Shown here one piece after another: positions 40,927-46,768 of a DNA stretch of 46,768 nt; position 1 is the first letter of the stretch, and every line of letters starts with the position of its first letter. Position numbers and translations under genes: made by a program. This DNA is from Bacillota bacterium (lineage in GTDB: Bacteria; Bacillota; Clostridia; Peptostreptococcales; Anaerovoracaceae): positions 1 through 46,768 of the forward strand of contig JAEZLP010000021.1 in the NCBI GenBank assembly GCA_023415235.1. The letters are read 5' to 3'. The notes under the pieces were generated by a model. It had not been told where the DNA came from. It did no database searches and saw only the letters and a list, made by a program, of their open reading frames with translations.

Positions 40927-42162
40927 TCATTCTGCCGGAAATTTATCAATCGCTCTCTTTATGGCAGTCAGATAATCCGCTCCGCACTTGAACGAGGTTT
41001 CGCGGTTCATAATATAATCCTTTGCCAGCGTTATGATGATCCGTTCCGCACGAGCGCGTTTTTTCTCATCAGGAATGGTCGTGATGTCCTTCACGTTGGC
41101 CATGCCCACAGTCCGGCGAACGGATTCAAATCCAGCCACCGCGGCGGTATCACGAAGTACGGTGTCCAGATACCATTCCAGGAAGCCTTCCGTCTTGGCC
41201 ATGGTGTCCGTTACATTTTCCCGGAAGGAAACCTTGAACTTCTCGATGAACAGATCCACAATCTTTTCAATCGTGTCCAGGGTCCAGCTGCAGAATTTTT
41301 CTTTTTCCGCCGGGTCTTCGATGGTAGCGTCGCCGTTGCACCATGCAAAGAACATGTTGGCGATGATATTTCCGACATCATACCCCATGGGTCCGTAAAA
41401 AGCAAATTCCGGGTCAAAGACATAGGTGTGCTCCTGATTGATAAAGATGGAACCCGTATGCAGATCTCCATGGATCAGGGCCTGGGCGTTGTTCATAAAT
41501 TCAAACTTGCATTTCGCCGCTTCCAGACGGAGTTTCACGTCGTCATAAAGTTCTCTCTGTACAAATTCCTTGTTGGGCGGGAACACATTGTTTCGCTTAT
41601 TATAATCGACGAAGGGTTCGCTGTAAACGAGATCCTCGGAGATTTCACACAGGTCGGGATTGATAAACGACTTGACCAGTTCCTTCTTCTCCTTGTGATC
41701 CATGACCACGTCCGTCGTGAGAAGCAGGGAGTTGACCATGAATGTAGTGATGTGATCCGCGAACAGAGGATAGATTTCATGGTTTATCAATCCGGTTCTC
41801 ATCATGGTATGTCCGACCATATCCTGCATCGTCATGGCGCACATCACACCGTCGTAAAGATAGACTTCGGGAACGAGACCGGGAGCATACTTTCCCTGAA
41901 TTCCAAGAATTTTCGCCTCGATCCTGCCCCTGTCCTTGGATATCTTCATTTCGGCGGAAATACGAAGAGCTTCATCCGCCTGTTTCACAATGATAGATTT
42001 CCCCGTTTCCGTGTCCCTTAAACGGAATACGTAGTTCAGGTTGCCATCTCCGATTTCCTTGCATTCCAACTTTGCGTCATCCGGGAAGAAGTGCAGTTTC
42101 TCCTGAACATATTCAGCAACGTCTTCTGTCTTCATTAAAAAATATGTATCAAACCGTGACAT
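40927..42162 (-). CDS. mtnK: S-methyl-5-thioribose kinase (MtnK family)
   Basis: Kinase that phosphorylates 5-methylthioribose (and, in the DHAP shunt, 5-deoxyribose) at C1 (411 aa). It has the aminoglycoside-kinase-like fold: catalytic loop HGDLHTGSIF with D233, metal Asp D250 in DPEFAFYGPMGYDVG, and N-terminal IGDGNLNYVFRL. The length is close to B. subtilis MtnK. It lies 25 bp after the ABC permease gene and just before mtnA, so import, phosphorylation and isomerisation are encoded in one transcript. Confidence 0.93.
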   Translation of the reverse strand: MSRFDTYFLMKTEDVAEYVQEKLHFFPDDAKLECKEIGDGNLNYVFRLRDTETGKSIIVKQADEALRISAEMKISKDRGRIEAKILGIQGKYAPGLVPEVYLYDGVMCAMTMQDMVGHTMMRTGLINHEIYPLFADHITTFMVNSLLLTTDVVMDHKEKKELVKSFINPDLCEISEDLVYSEPFVDYNKRNNVFPPNKEFVQRELYDDVKLRLEAAKCKFEFMNNAQALIHGDLHTGSIFINQEHTYVFDPEFAFYGPMGYDVGNIIANMFFAWCNGDATIEDPAEKEKFCSWTLDTIEKIVDLFIEKFKVSFRENVTDTMAKTEGFLEWYLDTVLRDTAAVAGFESVRRTVGMANVKDITTIPDEKKRARAERIIITLAKDYIMNRETSFKCGADYLTAIKRAIDKFPAE

Positions 42163-42187
42163 ATCAATCCCTCCATCTCGTTAAAAC

Positions 42188-43195
42188 TTATTTCTTTTTC
42201 GTGGCGTATGTCAAAGCCAGCGCGATGGCGAGTACGGCGCCCTTTACGATGTTCATCGCATAGTATGGGACCGCCATCATGATCAGGCCGTTTTCCAGAA
42301 TACCAACCAGTATCGCCCCGATCAAGGTTCCAAGAGCATTGGCTTTTCCTGCTCCCATTACTGAAAAGCCTATAAAAGCGGCGGCTACAGCAGGCATCAG
42401 ATATGCGTCGCCTGCGCTTACCTGGGCGGTGCCCACACGGGCAGCCAGGCAGATTCCGCCGAGAGAAGCAAAGGTTGCAGACAGGAAGTAGGCCAGGACC
42501 TTATACTTTGCCACAGGTATTCCGGACAGCTTTGCCGCTTCCCGGTTTCCGCCCACTGCGTACATATATCTGCCGTGCTTGGTATAATTCAGGAAAAAGT
42601 GAGCCAATGCGACGACGCAGAGCATAATGATGATAAGCAGGGGCTCCGCTCCCATTGCACGGAATGCTTCCGGCACCAGTCCCGGCGCCTGAGTGCCATC
42701 CGGCCTCATCATTCGTTCGGTGATGGCTCCGCCGTTGGAATATGTAAGGGCAACGCCTTGGAAGATAAACATGACCGACAAGGCAGCCACCATATCCGGG
42801 ATCCTCAGCTTGACGATCAGCAGGGAGTTTACAACGGCAATGGTCAAGCAGACCAGTATTGTCAGGATGATGGAAAAGCCCATGCTCAGATTGTACCATA
42901 CAAACATGGTCATGATCAGCGTGTCTGCGAAGTTTGCGCAAGCGCCGATGGACAGGTCCATTCCGTCAACGGACAATGCAAATGTCAATCCGATGGCAAT
43001 AATTGCAGTAATTGAAATTGAGCGTAGAATAGTTATAATATTGCTGGAAGTCAGGAACATGCTTGTGCCTGTCGCTTCATTCCAATTTACAAAGGTGAAC
43101 AAAATTATTAAAAGCACGATCGTAATGATGGTTCCCCATTTCGTTACCAGGTCCGAAATCTTCAGGTTATGCCTGTTCAATGTGGTCTGATTCAT
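42188..43195 (-). CDS. Sugar ABC transporter permease (RbsC-like)
   Basis: Membrane permease of the carbohydrate uptake CUT2 family (335 aa), with eight to ten membrane segments. Typical features are GLTFALSVDGMDLSIGACANFADT near the middle, then the GGNREAAKLSGIPV segment (the ATPase coupling loop, compare GGNxxAAxLSGI in RbsC) and GTLIGAILVGILENGL. It overlaps the ATPase gene by 4 nt. With the neighbours it should import a ribose-like sugar, here probably 5-deoxyribose or 5-methylthioribose. Confidence 0.92.
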   Translation of the reverse strand: MNQTTLNRHNLKISDLVTKWGTIITIVLLIILFTFVNWNEATGTSMFLTSSNIITILRSISITAIIAIGLTFALSVDGMDLSIGACANFADTLIMTMFVWYNLSMGFSIILTILVCLTIAVVNSLLIVKLRIPDMVAALSVMFIFQGVALTYSNGGAITERMMRPDGTQAPGLVPEAFRAMGAEPLLIIIMLCVVALAHFFLNYTKHGRYMYAVGGNREAAKLSGIPVAKYKVLAYFLSATFASLGGICLAARVGTAQVSAGDAYLMPAVAAAFIGFSVMGAGKANALGTLIGAILVGILENGLIMMAVPYYAMNIVKGAVLAIALALTYATKKK

Positions 43196-44706
43196 ATGAC
43201 TCCACCTCCTGTAGAATAGAAAAGCAATTCTTTTTCGTTGGTTTTCGCGACCTCTAATTCTTTTACGATTTCACCGTCATACATGACATAGACGCGGTTG
43301 CATATACTGAGGATTTCGGTAAACTCGCAGGTGGCGTAAATCGCACCCTTCCCTTCCGCTGCCAGCTTTTCAATCAGCTGATACATGTCTCTCTTGGCTC
43401 CCACATCGATCCCCTTGGTCGGTTCGTCGTAAATATATACCTCCGCTTTCGAGTTGAGCCATTTTCCTACAACGACCTTCTGCTGGTTTCCTCCGGAGAG
43501 GAGTGCCACCGTCTGGCATTCCGAGGGGGTTTTGATTACAAGATCCTTGATCATGGCTTTTGCATCCGCCTTTTCCTTTTTCTTGTTTACGACGGATAGG
43601 CGATTGGTGTATTTCTTCATCGCCGCCACCGATATATTGGAATAGACCGGATCGGTTACCAATACGCCTTCTTTTCTGCGTTCCTCCGGAACAAGGGCAA
43701 ATCCGCTTTTTACAGCCTGATGAGGGTTCCTGTACTTAAGTTCCTTCCCTCTCAGCTTTACGCTTCCGGTGTAATGGTAATTCCCGAAGATGGTTTTGCA
43801 GAGCTCTGTTTTTCCGGCTCCGACCAGTCCCGCAATTCCTACGATTTCGCCTTCGTTTACATACATATTGATATTCTTGACTCTTCCTTCTTTTTCCGTC
43901 AATCCCTCTATTTCAAGCAAGGGGCCCCCAATTTTACACGGATGACTTTCGTAGACTTCCTCAAATTTGTGCCCCAACATATATTCAACAATCTTATTAA
44001 TTTCCAGTTCTTTTGTCAGCGGCATACTGTCGACTAATTTCCCGTCCCTCATGATTGTGATCCATTCGCAGATCTCGTACAGCTCGGTCAGACGGTGAGA
44101 GATAAAAACGATACCCACGTCTTCCTTGGCCAATTCCCGCACGACACGGAACAATTCCTGAGTTTCAGAATTAGATAGAGGAGCGGTAGGCTCATCTAGA
44201 ATTAAAAACTTACATTTTTCAACGACACATCTGGCGATCAGAACCATTTGCTTTTCAGCCAGAGTAAGATCCGAAGCAAGCGTATTGACGTTCACGTCAA
44301 CATTCAGTTTATTAAGTACCTCTTTTGCAGATTTACGGATTTGGTTCCAATTTACAAACTGCTTTTTCCCCATCCGGTTGACAAGTGTATTGAACATCAC
44401 GTTTTCTGCAACGGACAAATACGGGATGATTGCCGTATCCACTTCCTGATAAACAATTTCTATGCCCAGATTTTTAGCATCTTTAGGAGACCTGATTTCA
44501 ATCAGGTCTCCGTTAAGATAAATCTGTCCTGTATAATGCGTGTTGGCACCGGCCAACACCTTCATGAGTGTTGATTTGCCGGCGCCATTTGCACCTACGA
44601 GCGCATGAATTGTTCCACTTGTCAAGCTGAAATCAACTCCGTCCAGCGCCTTAACGCCGGGGAATTCGATTGCAATATCCTTCATCTCAAGTTTTAAATT
44701 ATTCAT
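43192..44706 (-). CDS. Sugar ABC transporter ATPase (RbsA-like, two ATPase domains)
   Basis: Fused double ATPase of a CUT2 importer (504 aa). Domain 1 has Walker A GANGAGKST near the N-terminus and Walker B FLILDEPTAPLS, with a degenerate signature (LTLAEKQMVLIAR). Domain 2 has GLVGAGKTE and signature LLSGGNQQKVVVGKWL, followed by YIYDEPTKGIDVGAK. Such asymmetry is normal in the RbsA family. It lies between the binding-protein and permease genes of the same operon, with AAGGTGAG upstream of the ATG. Confidence 0.93.
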   Translation of the reverse strand: MNNLKLEMKDIAIEFPGVKALDGVDFSLTSGTIHALVGANGAGKSTLMKVLAGANTHYTGQIYLNGDLIEIRSPKDAKNLGIEIVYQEVDTAIIPYLSVAENVMFNTLVNRMGKKQFVNWNQIRKSAKEVLNKLNVDVNVNTLASDLTLAEKQMVLIARCVVEKCKFLILDEPTAPLSNSETQELFRVVRELAKEDVGIVFISHRLTELYEICEWITIMRDGKLVDSMPLTKELEINKIVEYMLGHKFEEVYESHPCKIGGPLLEIEGLTEKEGRVKNINMYVNEGEIVGIAGLVGAGKTELCKTIFGNYHYTGSVKLRGKELKYRNPHQAVKSGFALVPEERRKEGVLVTDPVYSNISVAAMKKYTNRLSVVNKKKEKADAKAMIKDLVIKTPSECQTVALLSGGNQQKVVVGKWLNSKAEVYIYDEPTKGIDVGAKRDMYQLIEKLAAEGKGAIYATCEFTEILSICNRVYVMYDGEIVKELEVAKTNEKELLFYSTGGGVI

Positions 44707-44750
44707 GGCGTCTCACCTTGGTCTTATTAATAATTTATCGACTGTTTTGA

Positions 44751-45863
44751 CTAATTAACGTAAAGGCTTGTAATTTTGTCCGTATATAAGGCGCCTTCCG
44801 GATCGTTAGCATCTCCCCATCCTTCAATGATTGAACCAAGATCCTGCATGGTGTTTCCTTCTTTTAACTGAGTCGTTAAAATGTTGTTGGCGCTTAAGTT
44901 GAAGAAATCAGGTGTCTCTTCTCCCATTAACTTCAGCGCGATCAGTCTCATATCAACAATACCGATCAGCTTTGGATCTACAGCTGCCGTTGATCTCCAA
45001 ACTTCAGCATTGCTTACCATCAGCTGAATATCATCGTTGGATACGTCGATGGTGTACATCGGGATGTCTGTACGCTTCGCATCGTTCAATGCCTGGAGTA
45101 CGCCTTTTGCAAGCTCGTCATAGCAGCCCCAGATTGCATCTACGCTGCCTTCTGCAATGGTCGGCAGAATCGCTTCTGTCTTAGTTGTCATATCTCCGCG
45201 GGCATTGGCATAATCAGAAGGAGCAATAACCTGTACGGTCTGGATCTTTCCTTGTTTTTCAAGATCGGTATAGATTTCGTTACGTCTGTCAAGCGGAGGG
45301 ATTCCAGGGCCCATGAATGTCTTGAGGACCTTCATCGGATAGGTGCCTCCATTCTTTTCGAACTCTTCCAGCATGTAACCCAGTGATAATTCAGCTAACG
45401 CGTAATCATCCTGTGCAGTGGAGGTAACGCCTTCCAGCAGCTTTCCGCTTGCATCTCCGTTTTCAAAAGGCATGGTATCGAAGGTTACAACTACCATTCC
45501 CTTTTCAACTGCAGGCAGCAGCATGTTGTAGGAGTAAGAGAGCTGTCCGTGAGAAACTATGATGCCGTCATAGTCTTTTGAAATGACCTGAGCTACTGCT
45601 TCCTGACATCTTGCGTCATCACCGTCAGTAACAAATGTGTCTACGATCATTCCCATCTTTTGGCCTTCTTCTACGCATCCAGCCAGGAACTGCTGCGTAT
45701 GATCTCCGTTTGCCAGATTTCTGACTACTGCGATCTTCTTTCCAGCTAAAGGACCTGCTGCGTTATCCGACGAAGCATCTTCTGCGGGCGCTTTTCCGCC
45801 GCAGCCAGCAAGCAACGTTACTGATAATACAGCGCATAACAAAACACTAAGTATTTTTTTCAT
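44751..45863 (-). CDS. Sugar-binding lipoprotein of the ABC importer
   Basis: Periplasmic-binding-protein-like lipoprotein, RbsB/type 1 fold (370 aa). Residues 1-22 form a lipoprotein signal with the lipobox LLAGCG, so the mature protein is anchored through the Cys. The fold shows KIAVVRNLANGDHTQQFLAGCVEEGQKMGM and VISKDYDGIIVSHG. It is the first gene of the transport/mtn operon. The ATG at 45863 is preferred (GGGAGG upstream). Specificity for deoxy- or methylthio-ribose is inferred from the downstream mtnK/mtnA. Confidence 0.9.
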   Translation of the reverse strand: MKKILSVLLCAVLSVTLLAGCGGKAPAEDASSDNAAGPLAGKKIAVVRNLANGDHTQQFLAGCVEEGQKMGMIVDTFVTDGDDARCQEAVAQVISKDYDGIIVSHGQLSYSYNMLLPAVEKGMVVVTFDTMPFENGDASGKLLEGVTSTAQDDYALAELSLGYMLEEFEKNGGTYPMKVLKTFMGPGIPPLDRRNEIYTDLEKQGKIQTVQVIAPSDYANARGDMTTKTEAILPTIAEGSVDAIWGCYDELAKGVLQALNDAKRTDIPMYTIDVSNDDIQLMVSNAEVWRSTAAVDPKLIGIVDMRLIALKLMGEETPDFFNLSANNILTTQLKEGNTMQDLGSIIEGWGDANDPEGALYTDKITSLYVN

Positions 45864-45923
45864 AAAATTTCCTCCCATAGTTTTTTTGTTTGTTTTACTA
45901 ATAGCTGAATTAATTTTGACTGT

Positions 45924-45952
45924 ATATTAACATGAATGCTTATATTTTTCAA
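45924..45952 (-). promoter_or_regulatory. Promoter of the transporter/mtnK/mtnA operon
   Basis: On the minus strand, TTGAAA (45947-45952), a 17-bp spacer and TAATAT (45924-45929) lie about 60 bp upstream of the binding-protein start. Confidence 0.65.
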
Positions 45953-45981
45953 GATTTATTTTTGATTTGTTTGTTATTATG

Positions 45982-45998
45982 TTGTTTTATGTTTGTTT
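45982..45998. promoter_or_regulatory. Candidate DeoR-family operator, copy 2
   Basis: TTGTTTTATGTTTGTTT differs at one base from the motif beside the BMC operon promoter (38809-38825). It lies about 30 bp upstream of the -35 box of the transporter operon, in the same orientation as copy 1. Confidence 0.5.
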
Positions 45999-45999
45999 C

Positions 46000-46489
46000 A
46001 AAATTTTCAGTCGGATTGATTGACGCTTTATTCTTTGTTGTACAATAAGCAATTAGAACGCTTTCCTGGTCTCATTCCCTATTTGTTTTTGTTTTTATTC
46101 AAAATTCAACCCAGAAATGAAAAACATTACTTTCTGTAGGGGATTTCTATTTTGTTACATCAATTGTATCTTGTAGTAATTGTAACATTTATCCAATTCA
46201 TTGGCAACCAAATCAATTTCAACGTTTATGAAGGTCCTGCGGCTTGTTATAGCTTGATTCCGGCAGCTTTTGTCGAACACAAGAATCATGAAACAACATC
46301 AATAAAAAAGACTCTGGTCGATTCAGCGTCGAATTGTCCATCCGGCGTACGCTTTCCCAACCAATTGTTTCCGCTCAAAAAGGGAGCACGGCCATCAGGT
46401 CGTCCTAAGCCCGGCATCTGGCCGACAAATTCCGAACCGATCGGACATCATTAGCCTTTTTAAGCGGAAGAAATAAATGAAACAACGTC
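46000..46489. other. Long stretch without a convincing gene
   Basis: Between the transporter promoter and the tRNA there are about 490 bases. The first part is AT-rich. From about 46230 the base composition becomes more GC-rich. A plus-strand frame of 100 codons (46152-46454) has a TTG start, no ribosome binding site and no recognisable family, so I do not call it. A weak CGGCCA/TGGCCG inverted repeat lies near 46390-46425. The region may hold a degraded gene. Confidence 0.4.
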
Positions 46490-46518
46490 TTGAAAGCAAA
46501 CCGCCGATGTGCTAAAAT
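46490..46518 (+). promoter_or_regulatory. Promoter of tRNA-Arg
   Basis: TTGAAA (46490-46495), a 17-bp spacer and TAAAAT (46513-46518) lie 67 bp before the mature tRNA. Confidence 0.7.
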
Positions 46519-46584
46519 TACTGATGTTGAACCTTTCAGAGTTCCGGTTTATCGATGACCCGCTCTGTAAGTTTCAAGATCTAT

Positions 46585-46660
46585 GCTCCCGTAGCTCAGG
46601 GGATAGAGCGTCGGTTTCCTAAACCGTGCGTCGGATGTTCGAATCATCTCGGGAGTGCCA
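46585..46660 (+). tRNA. tRNA-Arg (anticodon CCU)
   Basis: A 76-nt cloverleaf. Acceptor arms GCTCCCG and CGGGAGT pair (with one G-U), the D arm is GCTCAGGGGATAGAGC, the anticodon loop is TTCCTAA with CCU at 34-36, and the T arm is GGATGTTCGAATCATCT. CCA is encoded. It reads AGG codons. Confidence 0.95.
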
Positions 46661-46699
46661 TTAAAAAAGCGATAGGCTTGATGTCTATCGCTTTTTTAA
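46661..46699 (+). terminator. Terminator after tRNA-Arg
   Basis: A perfect 15-bp inverted repeat (46661-46675 with 46685-46699) contains GCGATAG/CTATCGC and runs into TTTTTT on the plus strand. Its first base directly follows the tRNA CCA end. Confidence 0.9.
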
Positions 46700-46711
46700 T
46701 TCTATCAAGTA

Positions 46712-46727
46712 GAGATGATTCGAACAT
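46712..46727 (-). repeat. Inverted 16-bp copy of the tRNA-Arg T-arm
   Basis: GAGATGATTCGAACAT is the exact reverse complement of bases 46635-46650 inside tRNA-Arg. The flanks do not match, so it is not a second tRNA. It is followed by a small hairpin (GAAAGT 46749-46754 with ACTTTC 46762-46767) at the window edge. Confidence 0.65.
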
Positions 46728-46768
46728 GCAAATGCGCGAGCGTCGAGAGAAAGTCCGGTGAACTTTCG

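Noticed and set aside
46053..46066. Weak CcpA (cre-like) site around AGAACGCTTTCC upstream of the transporter operon
   Set aside because: Only about 11 of 14 consensus positions match and the site is over 100 bp upstream of the promoter.
46152..46454. A 100-codon plus-strand frame before the tRNA
   Set aside because: TTG start without ribosome binding site, no recognisable domain, low-quality residue pattern; treated as non-coding or decayed.
45864..46490. SAM (S-box) riboswitch upstream of the mtn operon
   Set aside because: I saw no S-box core motifs or terminator/antiterminator arrangement between the promoter and the binding-protein gene.
1..46768. CRISPR arrays, rRNA genes, prophage genes, complete insertion sequences
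   Set aside because: I found no regularly spaced repeats, rRNA sequence, phage structural genes or transposase frames in the window.

Overview
The window reads as chromosomal DNA of an endospore-forming, anaerobic member of the Clostridia. It carries spoIIR and a SipL-like SPOCS/LysM coat protein, strong AGGAGG-type ribosome binding sites, a clostridial-style ispE/GntR/tadA neighbourhood, rubredoxin-like and PduS-like iron-sulfur electron carriers, and a fermentative microcompartment. I cannot name the genus from sequence alone.

Layout. 1-121: 5' end of a group II intron (minus strand) inserted just past a terminator hairpin. 194-6870: housekeeping genes on the minus strand (S41 protease, DUF1934 protein, a 42-residue protein, D-Ala-D-Ala ligase, MscL, Hsp33, phosphoglucomutase). 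7091-14281: a minus-strand catabolic operon (NhaC-type antiporter, M20 peptidase, two YtcJ-like amidohydrolases, a BTAD/SARP-like regulator). 14419-22061: sporulation and housekeeping genes (spoIIR, SipL-like protein, GntR regulator, ispE, an Ig-like membrane protein, tadA, a clostridial hypothetical). 22186-27387: cvpA, an odd rubredoxin-like protein, an orphan Nif11-type RiPP precursor overlapping a convergent diguanylate cyclase, and an orphan PAS histidine kinase.

27435-45863 is the centre of interest. An 11-kb, 15-gene microcompartment (BMC) operon encodes a class II aldolase with a C-terminal encapsulation-peptide-like tail, a CoA-acylating aldehyde dehydrogenase, PduL, four BMC-H, one BMC-P and one PduT-like BMC-T shell protein. 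It also encodes a PduS-like flavo-iron-sulfur protein, a CoA-disulfide-reductase-like flavoprotein, a two-subunit CoA transferase and DhaK/DhaL. A divergently transcribed DeoR-family regulator separates it from a second operon for a sugar ABC importer, a methylthioribose kinase (MtnK) and a methylthioribose-1-phosphate isomerase (MtnA). A 17-bp motif (16/17 identical) lies upstream of both operon promoters.

My reading is that this is a metabolosome running the 'DHAP shunt'. 5-Deoxyribose and/or 5-methylthioribose (by-products of radical-SAM and SAM-dependent enzymes) would be imported, phosphorylated by MtnK, isomerised by MtnA to the ribulose-1-phosphate, and cleaved inside the shell to DHAP plus acetaldehyde (or methylthioacetaldehyde). 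The aldehyde would be oxidised to acyl-CoA and then converted to acyl-phosphate by PduL. No B12 diol dehydratase, glycyl radical enzyme or alcohol dehydrogenase is encoded, so electrons probably leave through PduS-like/BMC-T and CoA may be recycled by PduL and/or the CoA transferase. Each enzyme family is known, and the shunt is known with free enzymes; I do not know of a characterised BMC of this composition. The substrate is inference.

45864-46768: the promoter of the transport operon, a stretch of about 490 bases with no convincing gene, then tRNA-Arg(CCU) with its own promoter and terminator, and an inverted 16-bp copy of its T-arm.
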